Assembly (NCBI GenBank): GCA_003963145.1
Contig: RXJJ01000015.1
Coordinates: 290,904-354,903, forward strand
Length of the DNA: 64,000 bases
Direction: 5' to 3'
Origin: Bradyrhizobiaceae bacterium
GTDB taxonomy: Bacteria > Pseudomonadota > Alphaproteobacteria > Rhizobiales > Xanthobacteraceae
Positions 8,965-17,346 of the stretch are shown in pieces. Made by a program: the position numbers and the translations under genes. Under the pieces are notes generated by a model. It saw nothing but the letters and a program-made list of their open reading frames with translations, was not told the DNA's origin and ran no database searches. Position 1 is the first letter of the stretch; each line of letters starts with the position of its first letter.

Positions 8965-10788
8965 GTGCGGACGAAAAAAGTGAAACTGTTCGAGATCATT
9001 CGCGATCATCTGGATTCGTTGCTCCACGCCTCGGTGCGAAGTGACGTCATGGCCAGCGCGCGCCATGCCGCATTCATCGCACCGCGCCTGCTCGGCAGCC
9101 TCGCGGCGCTTGCCTGCCTGCCGGTCTATCTCGCCTTTCGCGGCGCGCCGTCGCTGCCCGAAGTCATCGTGATGGTCTGGCTGATGACGCCCATCTCCAT
9201 CGCCTATTATCTGTCGCGCACCGGCGCGTTCGAGCGCGCGCATCTGCTGTCGCTTGCTTCGCTGGCCGGCGTGATCTTCGCGGTATCGCTGACCACCGGC
9301 GGAATCACGTCTTTCGCGGCGGTGTGGCTGATCGCGGTTCCGCTAGAGGCGGCGCTGTCGGCCTCGCGCCGCGTGGTCGTGGCCGGAGTCGTGCTGGCGC
9401 TGGGCAGCGTGATCGCGCTTGGTGCGCTCGAAGTATTTCACGCGCTGCCTGCCTCCGAAGCTCCTGCCAATCTGGGACCGCTCTTTGACGCACTCGGCAT
9501 TGCATCTGCCACCGTCTATGCGGCGTGCCTCGCCTTCGGCGCCGAGTGGCTGGCCCGCACCGGCAAGAAACTCCTCAATACCGAGGAGGAACGCTACCGC
9601 CTGCTGGCGCGCAGCATCAGCGACGTGATCTGCCGCCACAGCCGCAACGGCGACATCAGTTTCATTTCTCCGGCCGCCGAAGCGATGCTGGGCGCGCCGA
9701 CGGCACATCTGCACGGCCATGGCCTGTTCGGCCGCGTCCATGTCGCGGATCGTCCGGCCTATCTCAAGGCGCTGTCGGATGCCGCGCGGGGCGGCGAGGC
9801 CTCAAGCGTTGAATTCCGCCTGCGCCGCGAGACCGGACGCAGCAACGGTGCCGGAAACGGCTTCATCTGGATCGACATGCGCTGCCGTCCGATGGAATCC
9901 GGGCTCGGCGACGGGACGGAAGTGGTCTCGGTGATGCGCGACATCACCGAACGCAAGGCGCAGGAGCACGCGCTGGAAGCCGCGCGCGAGGAAGCGGAGC
10001 GGGCAGGCGCGTCCAAGACCCAGTTCCTCGCTAATATGAGCCACGAGCTGCGCACGCCGCTGAACGCGATCATCGGTTTTTCGGAGATGATCTCGCGCGA
10101 AGACGAAATGATGATCGATGCCGCGCGCCGCAAGGAATATGCGACGCTGATCCACGAATCCGGTCAGCACCTGCTTTCGGTCGTCAACGGCATCCTCGAC
10201 ATGTCGAAGCTGGAAAGCGGCAGTTTCGAAATCGTGCCGGAGAAGTTCGCGCCGCGCGATTCGATTTACAGCTGCGCCAATCTGATGGTGCTCAAATCGC
10301 GCGAGCACGGCATCGACCTCGTCACGCGTGTGCCGACGGATCTGCCGCAGATGGTCGGCGATCCGCGCGCGTTCAAGCAGATTCTGCTCAACCTCCTGTC
10401 CAACGCGATCAAGTTCACCGAGCGCGGCGGTTCGGTCACGGTCTCCGCGGTTGTCGAGGGGCCGCGTCTTGTGCTGCGCGTCACCGACACCGGCGTCGGC
10501 ATTTGCGAGGACGATCTCAAGCGGCTGGGCGATCCGTTCTTCCAGGCCGGCAAGACCTATCAGCGCCGCCACGAAGGCACCGGTCTTGGCCTGTCCATCG
10601 TCAAGAGCCTGGTGGCGATGCATGGCGGCGAGATGGATGTCCGCAGCAAGCTCGACGAAGGCACCGTGGTGACGGTCGTGCTGCCTCTGATTTTCACGCC
10701 GGCGGGGCAACCGCCGAGCAATATCGCAACGCTCGCTCCCGCCTCGCGCGTGGAGACGAAAGACAGTCAGGTGAAGAAAATTGCCTAG
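8965..10788 (+). CDS. PAS sensor histidine kinase, DivJ/PleC-like
   Basis: 607 aa. About six membrane helices (residues ~30-190) are followed by a PAS domain (~205-325, including DVICRHSRNGDISFISPAAE), a HisKA dimerisation domain with the H-box FLANMSHELRTPLNAIIGFS (phospho-acceptor His360) and an HATPase domain with the N-box LLNLLSNAIKF, G1 DTGVGI and G2 GTGLGLSIV. The layout matches DivJ and related kinases that set the phosphorylation of DivK/CtrA in alphaproteobacteria. The start used is GTG at 8965; an ATG at 9049 would remove 28 residues. A CtrA-like box lies upstream and a peptidoglycan-binding protein gene follows at once. Confidence 0.85.
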   Translation: MRTKKVKLFEIIRDHLDSLLHASVRSDVMASARHAAFIAPRLLGSLAALACLPVYLAFRGAPSLPEVIVMVWLMTPISIAYYLSRTGAFERAHLLSLASLAGVIFAVSLTTGGITSFAAVWLIAVPLEAALSASRRVVVAGVVLALGSVIALGALEVFHALPASEAPANLGPLFDALGIASATVYAACLAFGAEWLARTGKKLLNTEEERYRLLARSISDVICRHSRNGDISFISPAAEAMLGAPTAHLHGHGLFGRVHVADRPAYLKALSDAARGGEASSVEFRLRRETGRSNGAGNGFIWIDMRCRPMESGLGDGTEVVSVMRDITERKAQEHALEAAREEAERAGASKTQFLANMSHELRTPLNAIIGFSEMISREDEMMIDAARRKEYATLIHESGQHLLSVVNGILDMSKLESGSFEIVPEKFAPRDSIYSCANLMVLKSREHGIDLVTRVPTDLPQMVGDPRAFKQILLNLLSNAIKFTERGGSVTVSAVVEGPRLVLRVTDTGVGICEDDLKRLGDPFFQAGKTYQRRHEGTGLGLSIVKSLVAMHGGEMDVRSKLDEGTVVTVVLPLIFTPAGQPPSNIATLAPASRVETKDSQVKKIA

Positions 10789-10798
10789 AGCCGTTTCA

Positions 10799-11491
10799 AT
10801 GGACGAGGACATGCCGCGCCGCCCCCGCGCCAGGAAGGCCAAGTCGGTCGCGAAGGCCGTGGCGATCGACCGGGAGCCGAATATCGTCGCGCGCGTGCTG
10901 TTGCACAGCCCGAAGGATACGGTGGCTGCGGCGGTTGCCGCCGCCGCCATGCTCGCCATCGTCATCAACGCGGTTTTCCTGCAGGCCGGACGTCATCCCG
11001 CGCCGATGTTCGGCACATCGTTCGATCAGGCCGCGCTGACGGCGCCCGCCATTCCTGCCGCGCAGCCGATGCCGCGTGCGCGCCCCGCAGATAGCGAGGT
11101 CAAGCCGGTTGACGTCAAACCGGCCGAGGTCAAGCCCGCCGATGCGAAACCGGCCGAGCAGAGGATGCCCGACGCCAAAACCGTCATGGCGCCGCCGGCC
11201 ACTAAATCGGCTCCGCAATCGACGGCAAATGCGCCGCGTCCGCCTGTGGCGATTCCAGCGCACAACGATCCGATCGGCGATCTCGTCACATCCTCGCGCC
11301 GCATCTCCCAAATCCAGCGCGCTCTGACCGAATATGGCTATGGCCAGTTGAAGCCGACCGGCGTGGTCGGGGCGGATACGCAGGCCGCGATCCGGCAGTT
11401 CGAGAAAGATCGCAAAAAACCGCAGACCGGGCAGGTGTCCGACTGGCTGATCCACGAGATCGTCAAGCTGACCGGACGGCCGATTGATTGA
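10799..11491 (+). CDS. Membrane-anchored peptidoglycan-binding domain protein
   Basis: About 230 aa. A basic N-terminus (RRPRARKAK) precedes one membrane helix (~residues 45-66), then a Pro/Ala/Lys linker with repeated VKPAE-type units, and a C-terminal peptidoglycan-binding type 1 domain (ISQIQRALTEYGYGQLKPTG, VVGADTQAAIRQFEKDR). This topology puts the binding domain in the periplasm on the cell wall. The ATG at 10799 is used; a TTG at 10781 would overlap the kinase gene by 8 bp. It is probably co-transcribed with the kinase and could link wall state or pole to the kinase, which is inference. Confidence 0.8.
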   Translation: MDEDMPRRPRARKAKSVAKAVAIDREPNIVARVLLHSPKDTVAAAVAAAAMLAIVINAVFLQAGRHPAPMFGTSFDQAALTAPAIPAAQPMPRARPADSEVKPVDVKPAEVKPADAKPAEQRMPDAKTVMAPPATKSAPQSTANAPRPPVAIPAHNDPIGDLVTSSRRISQIQRALTEYGYGQLKPTGVVGADTQAAIRQFEKDRKKPQTGQVSDWLIHEIVKLTGRPID

Positions 11492-11534
11492 GGCGAGGCT
11501 GGCCCGATCCGGTCTTCTGCCGTAAACGCTCCCC

Positions 11535-11879
11535 ATGAGACTGAAATCAGCAATCTGGGTTGCCGCCTATCTGCGCCGCTGCCAGAGCGAGGGCGTGTTC
11601 GGCGCGGTGCGCCGGCGCGGTGCGGAGGAGGCGGGGGCGGTGTATGTCAAGCTCGCGCTGCTCGACGGCACGGCGCTGTTGTTCGCGCCCGCGCCGCAGA
11701 CGTTCTACGGCGACGCGCGTCCGGCCGAACGCGCATTCATCGCCACCACGCCGCAGCCCGTGCCGGAGGCCAGGATCGAGGAGCGGCTTGCGAAGGAAAT
11801 CGGTTTCGATCCCGATGTCTGGATCGTCGAGATCGAGGATCGCGCCGGGCGGCATTTTCTCGACCTGGTGAAGGGATAG
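11535..11879 (+). CDS. DUF1491 family protein
   Basis: 114 aa, soluble. Family landmarks are the start MRLKSAIWVAAYLRRCQSEG, the middle AVYVKLALLDGTALLFAPAP and the end EIGFDPDVWIVEIEDRAGRHF. DUF1491 proteins are small alphaproteobacterial proteins of unknown function, usually single-gene units near cell-wall or cell-cycle genes, as here. It lies 43 bp after the peptidoglycan-binding protein gene and may be read with it. Confidence 0.85.
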   Translation: MRLKSAIWVAAYLRRCQSEGVFGAVRRRGAEEAGAVYVKLALLDGTALLFAPAPQTFYGDARPAERAFIATTPQPVPEARIEERLAKEIGFDPDVWIVEIEDRAGRHFLDLVKG

Positions 11880-11983
11880 GCGCTTTCCATTGACGGGCGT
11901 CGTCGTCGGCCTTTCTCTGGCAATCGAATAGCATCTGTATTTTTTCGATTCATGAGAGCGGGCAATTCAAAGGGGAGGGCAGC

Positions 11984-12355
11984 ATGGATCGAACTGTTCT
12001 ATGGCAACGCGTTGAGGGCGGTGTCCTCTTTGTGGCGGGCCTCGTGTTCTTTTGGCATGAGAATGCTGTCGTGCCGTGGTGGGAGGCGTTTCTGGTTTTC
12101 TTTGCGCCGGATCTCAGCTTCCTGGGCTATCTCCTCGGACCGGCAATTGGCGCGTTTTGCTATAATGCTGTTCATGTCTATGCTTTCGGAGCAGTCCTGT
12201 TCGTGATCGGCTTGGTCATGCATATCCCGGTTCTCGCCCTGCTAGGCGCGCTCTGGCTGGCGCATTCGGGTTTCGATCGCATGCTGGGCTACGGCCTGAA
12301 ATCGCCGGAAGGCTTTTCCTTCACTCATCTTGGCCGGATCGGAATGCGTCGCTGA
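11984..12355 (+). CDS. DUF4260 small integral membrane protein
   Basis: 123 aa with three to four hydrophobic helices (residues ~10-26, 32-52, 62-100). The pattern WWEAFLVFFAPDLSFLGYL and the later WLAHSGFDRMLGYGLK are typical of DUF4260. The function is not known. The ATG at 11984 has GGAGGG a few bases upstream, a good ribosome site, which rules out the overlapping longer frame starting at 11952. Confidence 0.8.
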   Translation: MDRTVLWQRVEGGVLFVAGLVFFWHENAVVPWWEAFLVFFAPDLSFLGYLLGPAIGAFCYNAVHVYAFGAVLFVIGLVMHIPVLALLGALWLAHSGFDRMLGYGLKSPEGFSFTHLGRIGMRR

Positions 12356-12485
12356 TGCGGGGTCGCAAGACTCGTGCCGCTCGCGGGTGTCAACCGGTAA
12401 GGAATCCTGCCGACAATTTGTGCGCTATAGGCGCTACACCGGCCATGGCGTTCGAGGCATAATGCGGGACAGGGAGTAACGGATC

Positions 12486-12968
12486 GTGCGTGCCATTCTT
12501 GATTACTGCGGCGGCGGTCTTCTTCGCGAAGTCGCGCCGACCGCCATCCTGATCCGGGAAGGCGAGCGGACCGGCCATCTTTTCGTTCTGGTCGAGGGCC
12601 GGCTGGAGGTCGTCAAGGGCGACACCGTCGTCGCGACGCTGACCGAGCCCGGCGCCATCGTCGGCGAAATGTCGGCTCTGCTCGGCCAGCCTTATACCGC
12701 CACCGTGCGGGCGCCGGTGTCCTCGAAGGTTTACCAGTTCTCCGATCCCGAAGCGTTCTTCCGCTCGCAGCCCGAGGTCGCTCTGCTGGTGGCGCGAATG
12801 CTGGCGCAGCGGCTCAACGTCGCCACCACCTATCTCGCCGACATCAAGCGGCAATATGCGGGACACGGCAGCCACCTTGCGATGGTGGGCGACGTGCTGG
12901 AATGCATGATCAATTCGCCGGCGTCGACTGTTGCGCCGGGGTCGGACCGGGCTGACCCGAGGATGTGA
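12486..12968 (+). CDS. Cyclic-nucleotide-binding domain protein (no DNA-binding domain)
   Basis: 160 aa. Residues ~15-115 form a cNMP-binding beta-roll: ILIREGERTGHLFVLVEGRLEV, a phosphate-binding-cassette position with GAIVGEMSALLGQPYTATV, then the closing helix. The canonical Crp has an Arg after GE(x)(A/S) in that cassette (RSAT); here the region reads QPYTATV, so nucleotide binding is uncertain. There is no C-terminal helix-turn-helix, so it is not a Crp-type transcription factor. GTG start at 12486. The last 59 bp overlap the end of the convergent phosphoesterase gene. Confidence 0.75.
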   Translation: MRAILDYCGGGLLREVAPTAILIREGERTGHLFVLVEGRLEVVKGDTVVATLTEPGAIVGEMSALLGQPYTATVRAPVSSKVYQFSDPEAFFRSQPEVALLVARMLAQRLNVATTYLADIKRQYAGHGSHLAMVGDVLECMINSPASTVAPGSDRADPRM

Positions 12969-13746
12969 CAAGCGAGATCAGCCAGTCCGGCGCTTCGGCG
13001 ATCGGGGTGGCGGGACGCTGCAGCGGCGCCTGCAGGTCGATCACTTCCTCGCCCGCCGCGGACAGCCAGAACGCCTTGGTGCCCTCGATGTCCAGAACGA
13101 TATGCGTTGGCGGACGGCCGTATTGATGGCCGGCATTGAAAACCCAGGTCTTGCCGAGCCGGTCGAACCATGAGCCGTCGGTGACGAAGGGCGATTGATG
13201 CACATGGCCGGAAATCACGATGTCCGGCTGATAAAGCTCGATCCATTGCTTGAGCTCGATATCGCCGAAGGAGCGCTTGCCGCCCCAGCTGGTTGGCGAA
13301 TTCACGGGCGGCGCATGATGCACCCAGATCCAGCGATCGAGGCGGGCGGCAGCCGCCTGCCTCAGTTGATCGTCGATCTTCTGTTTCACCAGCGGGCCGT
13401 CCCACCACGGGCAGACCGTGAACAGGGTATTGCCGACTGCAATGCTGTCGCCGTCGCAGGCGATGCCGAGGTCGCGTACATCTCCGATCCAGCGCGAGAC
13501 CTTCTCGCCCTCCGCGTTGCGTTCGTCGAGATCGTGATTGCCCGAACACAGCATCACCTTGGTGAGGCCGGACAGCAGGCCGAGATATTTCCGCACCACC
13601 ATGATCTGCGCGCGGAAATCGACCGGCGAGCCAATATCGAGAGCGTCGCCCGCGAAGATCACGGCATCGAACTGCGGCGCGGCGGCCAGCAGCCAGTCGA
13701 ACTGCGGCAGGGAATAATGCAGATCCGCGACGACGAGACAGCGCAT
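12910..13746 (-). CDS. Calcineurin-like metallophosphoesterase
   Basis: 278 aa, soluble. All metal-binding motifs of the family are present in order: DLH near the N-terminus, GDALD (~33-37), GNHDLDE (~70), the HHAPP block (~143) and GHVHQS (~184). Such enzymes hydrolyse phosphomono- or diesters with two metal ions; the closest functional group cannot be told from sequence alone. The ATG start is clear. Its 3' end overlaps the 3' end of the cNMP-binding protein gene tail to tail by 59 bp. Confidence 0.88.
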   Translation of the reverse strand: MRCLVVADLHYSLPQFDWLLAAAPQFDAVIFAGDALDIGSPVDFRAQIMVVRKYLGLLSGLTKVMLCSGNHDLDERNAEGEKVSRWIGDVRDLGIACDGDSIAVGNTLFTVCPWWDGPLVKQKIDDQLRQAAAARLDRWIWVHHAPPVNSPTSWGGKRSFGDIELKQWIELYQPDIVISGHVHQSPFVTDGSWFDRLGKTWVFNAGHQYGRPPTHIVLDIEGTKAFWLSAAGEEVIDLQAPLQRPATPIAEAPDWLISLVTSSGQPGPTPAQQSTPAN

Positions 13747-13918
13747 GGCGATTCAAATCCGAAATGAATTCATATTAAAATTCGAGACGCTGCGATGCGC
13801 CGCTGACGGTCTTAATACGCGTATCGTCGATGGCGCAAGGTCGCCTGGCAGGCAGTTCATGCCGCCATAATAAGCGCTGAAAACAGGGACACGTGCTGCG
13901 TCAATTGGGCGCGAAAGC

Positions 13919-14191
13919 TTAACGTTCGATCTTCCAGGGATCGTATTTCGCTTTCGAATCGGGGACGCGCTCCATGGCGGCTTTGGCCGCTTTTTCTTCG
14001 TCGTCGCGTTTTTTCTTCTTCGCCGGGTCATCCGTTGGCCCGGTCCCGCCAATGGCGCTGCCCTTGTGGCCCTGCGCGAAAGCCGGCGGGGCCGATGCGA
14101 GCAAAACTCCGGCCACGAAAGCAATGATGAAAACGGCTGCAGACGTTTTCGCTGCGGGTTTTGTGAGGGCGGGTTTTCCGGCGATGCCCAT
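13919..14191 (-). CDS. Small secreted lysine-rich protein
   Basis: About 90 aa. The ATG at 14191 follows a strong GGAGG ribosome site, so the upstream in-frame ATG is not used. A signal peptide (basic start, hydrophobic core AAVFIIAFVAGVLLASAPP, cleavage after AFA) is followed by a highly charged mature part (DDPAKKKKRDDEEKAAKAA) ending DPWKIER. It probably sits in the periplasm. No family recognised beyond small alphaproteobacterial exported proteins. Confidence 0.65.
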   Translation of the reverse strand: MGIAGKPALTKPAAKTSAAVFIIAFVAGVLLASAPPAFAQGHKGSAIGGTGPTDDPAKKKKRDDEEKAAKAAMERVPDSKAKYDPWKIER

Positions 14192-14277
14192 TGGTTCCTC
14201 CAAGATATAACAGGCGGGCAATGTATCGAAATTGAATGATCCGTAAATGTCGCACCGCTGACGGACAGCGAAGATTT

Positions 14278-15306
14278 TCAGCCGCGATGCCCTGACGATC
14301 CACGCAAGGGAGATTGCACGTCCGCCTGTGCGCCGGTTGTTTGCAGTGCGGGACGGGTTTGCGCCGCAGCGGCGCGGACGCGATTACGTTCGTCATCGTG
14401 CAGGACCGGACGGTATTTCGCCCGTGCCGCCGCCATCGACGAGCCGCGCCAGGCCGCCAGCATGATGAGCGCGGCGCGCTCGCCGATCCTGTCATACAGC
14501 CGCGCCAGCCGGTAAACGTCCATCACCGATGAGCCGATCGCCGGATTGAGAAACAGCAGCACGCGCTGGAAAACCTCGCCGGGCATGTTGAGCGCTCTTG
14601 CCGCGCAGGCCAGGGGCTCGCCCAGAGGATCGTCCACGATCAGCTTCGCCGTGATCGAGGGCAGGATCAGCGCGTCCGCCAGTTCGGCGGTGAACGCCGT
14701 GGTGTCGGCGACCATCGCCGCCTGTTCGAGAGCGATGACGGCGCGCGCGGCGCGTCTTGGATCGACCGGCATCGAGGGCTTGAGCGGAGCGTCGGCGAGG
14801 CTGTGCAGGATCTCGGCGCGGCTGCGCGAGCTCGCCGCCAGAAACATGTCGTTGAGCGAGGACGCATCCGCCGGCTGCATCGACAGCACCGGCTGCGGGG
14901 ACGCGCCCGCGCCCGGCGCGGTGGGAGGCGCATCGACAAGCTCGATGTCGTCGCCTTCGTCGACAAAGGCAATGTCGCCGCTTTCGAGAGCAGCGGGTGG
15001 CGGCGCGGCCGGTGTGCGGCGGGGAAACGGCGGCGGTGCAAGACCGAGCTTGCGGCGGATTTCGCGCGGTGTGTTCGGATAAGTCGCGAGGCGCGACCGG
15101 ACGGCGGCACGGGTGGCGTCATCGACGCTGTCGATCAGCCGCGAGGTCAGTTCGACGAACTGCCTTTCTTCGTCGAAGTCATGTGTGCTGGTTTGAACAT
15201 AAAGATCGGTGAGCACACGCAGCAGGGTCGGGCGGATGTCGATGCCCTCATGCCGGGACAATCGCATCAGGCCATCGAAGCCGTGGAACATCGGAGCTGA
15301 GGTCAT
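14278..15306 (-). CDS. DUF2336 domain-containing protein
   Basis: 342 aa, alpha-helical, soluble. The first ~110 residues (VLTDLYVQTSTHDFDEERQFVELTSRLID and RSRLATYPNTPREIRRKLG) have the DUF2336 pattern; a Pro/Ala-rich acidic linker and a second helical part follow. DUF2336 proteins are alphaproteobacterial and often lie in cell-cycle or motility regulons; no biochemical role is established. A perfect CtrA box sits 48 bp upstream of its start codon, supporting CtrA control. Confidence 0.8.
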   Translation of the reverse strand: MTSAPMFHGFDGLMRLSRHEGIDIRPTLLRVLTDLYVQTSTHDFDEERQFVELTSRLIDSVDDATRAAVRSRLATYPNTPREIRRKLGLAPPPFPRRTPAAPPPAALESGDIAFVDEGDDIELVDAPPTAPGAGASPQPVLSMQPADASSLNDMFLAASSRSRAEILHSLADAPLKPSMPVDPRRAARAVIALEQAAMVADTTAFTAELADALILPSITAKLIVDDPLGEPLACAARALNMPGEVFQRVLLFLNPAIGSSVMDVYRLARLYDRIGERAALIMLAAWRGSSMAAARAKYRPVLHDDERNRVRAAAAQTRPALQTTGAQADVQSPLRGSSGHRG

Positions 15307-15353
15307 GTGTGTGCGAATGGTTAAAGCCGATGCTCAAATCTAGATGTTCCCCT

Positions 15354-15368
15354 TTAATGAGCCCTTAA
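15354..15368. promoter_or_regulatory. Perfect CtrA box (TTAA-N7-TTAA) between divergent genes
   Basis: TTAATGAGCCCTTAA, exact match to the CtrA consensus, located 48 bp from the DUF2336 start on one side and 126 bp from the GcrA-like gene start on the other. A further half-site TTAA is at 15380-15385. Confidence 0.6.
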
Positions 15369-15493
15369 GATTATCAACCTGTTAAGGAAATTCCTCCGCT
15401 CCCGGAACATGAAGGACGCCAGCGCGTTTGCCGTCCGACCTCCCAATGGTCACCGATACCCAAGCCGAATTCATCACCAAAACGGGTTAGGAG

Positions 15494-15694
15494 ATGCCAC
15501 AAAACAGCAATCAGGTCTGGACCCGCGAACAGGAGCAGCAGCTGCGCGATTGGGCAAGTGCGGGAATCTCGGCGACGCTGGCCGCCGCCAAGTCGAAGCG
15601 CTCCCGTTCCGCCGTGATTTCCAAGGGTCAGCGGCTCGGTTTGAAGTTCATGCAGCCAAAGCGGCTCACGCGCGAGGACAAGGCGATCCGCTAA
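15494..15694 (+). CDS. Small GcrA-like helix-turn-helix protein
   Basis: 66 aa. The segment WTREQEQQLRDWASAGISAT and then RSRSAVISKGQRLGLKF resembles the N-terminal SANT/HTH-like module of GcrA, the cell-cycle transcription factor (pattern W(T)xE..xxL...W..G.SA..IA......RNAVIGK.HRLGL). Only this module is present; GcrA is normally ~170 aa with a C-terminal sigma70-contacting part. It could bind DNA alone or compete with GcrA. The GGAG directly touches the ATG, so the start is less certain. It is followed by a strong terminator and flanked by two CtrA boxes. Confidence 0.65.
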   Translation: MPQNSNQVWTREQEQQLRDWASAGISATLAAAKSKRSRSAVISKGQRLGLKFMQPKRLTREDKAIR

Positions 15695-15719
15695 TTCCGA
15701 ACGTCCCGGAAACGATAGG

Positions 15720-15751
15720 CCGGCGATGGGTGCGTCCCATCGCCGGTTTTG
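15720..15751 (+). terminator. Strong rho-independent terminator
   Basis: 11-bp perfect stem CCGGCGATGGG (15720-15730) with CCCATCGCCGG (15736-15746), five-base loop, then TTTTGT. It ends the transcript of the GcrA-like gene. Confidence 0.85.
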
Positions 15752-15771
15752 TCGTGCGTTGTCCGGGCGCG

Positions 15772-15786
15772 TTAACACCCCATTAA
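15772..15786 (+). promoter_or_regulatory. Perfect CtrA box (TTAA-N7-TTAA)
   Basis: TTAACACCCCATTAA, exact consensus, 72 bp upstream of the start of the 68-aa conserved gene. Second perfect box within 420 bp. Confidence 0.6.
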
Positions 15787-15858
15787 CCATGCGCTGCTCT
15801 TAATGGTCGCGCGCCGCAGCATCTTCGACGTTGGCGCGCTGGGGAAAAGAGCTTCGCT

Positions 15859-16065
15859 ATGGGCACCATCATTGAATTTCCGGCTGACGCGGCGACGCGG
15901 CGTCCGGACTCAAACATGGACAGTGCCCCGCGCTTGGGGAGCGCGACCGTGGTGATCCTTCCAGTGATCCGGATCGAGCGTCATGCCGAGGAACAGACCG
16001 GCGGGCGCGGACCGGAGGAGGGAACAGCGCCAGGCCGCCGCCGCAAACGCCGGGCGCGATCCTGA
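15859..16065 (+). CDS. Small conserved hypothetical protein (IIEFPADAATRRP type)
   Basis: 68 aa, soluble, basic C-terminus (GRRRKRRARS). The start MGTIIEFPADAATRRPD is a block I associate with small Rhizobiales hypothetical proteins. No domain of known function. It is preceded by a perfect CtrA box, so it is a candidate member of the CtrA regulon. ATG start, no strong ribosome site visible. Confidence 0.55.
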   Translation: MGTIIEFPADAATRRPDSNMDSAPRLGSATVVILPVIRIERHAEEQTGGRGPEEGTAPGRRRKRRARS

Positions 16066-16134
16066 AAATTGCCGTTCGCGCCGCCCGTGTCCGGCGCGAA
16101 TTCAGTTCAATGTCATGACGCGCGGCGGACGCCG

Positions 16135-16863
16135 ATGTGCAATCCACTTTTTTTCATTCCGCTCATATTCGGCATCGGCTGCGTCGGCGATGATTTCGGC
16201 CGCACCCGCCAGACCTTCTATCATCAGGACATGCACAACTGGGTCGGCCAGGAGGCGACGCGCAGCCTCGACGGCGTGCCCTCGCAATTCGCGCTGACCG
16301 ACAACGAGCGCGCGCTGCGCGACATGGCCTATTACTTCATCGAGCCGCCGCATTCGCGCCCCGCCTGGCATGGCGTGTTCGGCGACTACAAGCAGATTCC
16401 CGCGCCCTGGCGCGAGCGGCTGACCTTCGACCGCACCGCCTATGGCCGCAGGATGATCGACGAGCCGCACCGCTCGCAGGCTTCGTCCTATGCCGGACTG
16501 ATCGAGGACGTCCGCAACGATCTGACCATGCTCGACCAGTTCATCCCGCTGGCGATGAAGGTCAACGATCTCGACATCAAGCGCAACAAGGCGCTCGGCT
16601 ATGTCGGCGATCTGTCGGCGCGCGAATATGCCGATGCTCAGGCGCGCATGCGCGAGAACGTGCTGGTGGTGCAGTGGGCGCAGCAATGCGTCGAGCAGCG
16701 TGTCTCGTCCTATCGCTGGGCGCTGGAGCGGCTGGTCATCATGGCGCCCGACGCCATGGCGGCGGAGGCCGATCGCCTGATCGGCGAACTCGCGCGGCGC
16801 GGCGCCACCGCATGGACCAGCGCGCCGCCGGTGGCGGGCCGGGTGCTGCGTGTCGGCGGCTGA
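16135..16863 (+). CDS. Hypothetical exported or lipid-anchored protein
   Basis: About 242 aa. The start MCNPLFFIPLIFGIGCVGDD gives a short hydrophobic segment ending in Cys, like a weak lipoprotein signal (the -3 residue is Gly rather than Leu, so lipidation is uncertain). The mature part is helical and charged: FYHQDMHNWVGQEATRS, then LTDNERALRDMAYYFIEPP, and a long helical stretch to the C-terminus. It may be an alphaproteobacterial envelope protein; no known domain was recognised. The frame is open from 16069, but the ATG at 16135 fits better. Confidence 0.65.
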   Translation: MCNPLFFIPLIFGIGCVGDDFGRTRQTFYHQDMHNWVGQEATRSLDGVPSQFALTDNERALRDMAYYFIEPPHSRPAWHGVFGDYKQIPAPWRERLTFDRTAYGRRMIDEPHRSQASSYAGLIEDVRNDLTMLDQFIPLAMKVNDLDIKRNKALGYVGDLSAREYADAQARMRENVLVVQWAQQCVEQRVSSYRWALERLVIMAPDAMAAEADRLIGELARRGATAWTSAPPVAGRVLRVGG

Positions 16864-16932
16864 TACGACAACCGCCAGACACTGACGGAGTGGACGACAG
16901 GCGCGCTGTTTAATTTGCCGAGCCTGCCGGCT

Positions 16933-17328
16933 TCATTCCAGCGCCGTCGCTTCCATCTCGATCTTCATGCCGTTGTTCAGCTGCACGCCGATCGCCGACC
17001 GCGCCGGGGGCTGGTGCGGGAAGTAAGTGCGATAGATTTCGTTCATTCCGGCCCATTGCTCGATGTCGGTGATCATCACCAGCACCCGCACGACCTTCTC
17101 CATGCTCGACCCGGCCGATTCCAGCATGTGTTTCATGTTCTGCAAAATCTGTTCGGCCTCTTCGTTGATCGTTCCCTTTTTGCGCTGGCCGGTGACCGGG
17201 TCGATCGAGATCATGCCGGACAGGAAGATAAATCCGTTCGCCCGTATGCCCGGCGAATGAGGAATTTTGAAATGTTTGGAGATGTTCAGAAGGTCGTTCC
17301 GGGGCGTGATGACGGACCTGGTGGTCAT
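16933..17328 (-). CDS. ridA: RidA/YjgF/UK114 family protein
   Basis: 131 aa, the normal family length. RidA proteins hydrolyse reactive enamines and imines formed by PLP enzymes. Visible landmarks are ANGFIFLSGMISIDPVTGQ, the NMKHMLESAGSSMEKVVRV helix, the substrate-carboxylate Arg in PPARSAIGV and the end KIEMEATALE. This divergent subgroup often sits in catabolic or transport operons rather than acting as the housekeeping RidA. It is the last gene of the ABC transporter operon, 18 bp after the permease gene, which suggests the imported substrate is metabolised through an imine or that RidA acts on a transport-linked amino compound. Confidence 0.88.
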   Translation of the reverse strand: MTTRSVITPRNDLLNISKHFKIPHSPGIRANGFIFLSGMISIDPVTGQRKKGTINEEAEQILQNMKHMLESAGSSMEKVVRVLVMITDIEQWAGMNEIYRTYFPHQPPARSAIGVQLNNGMKIEMEATALE

Positions 17329-17346
17329 GGGCTTCTCCCTGCTGGT

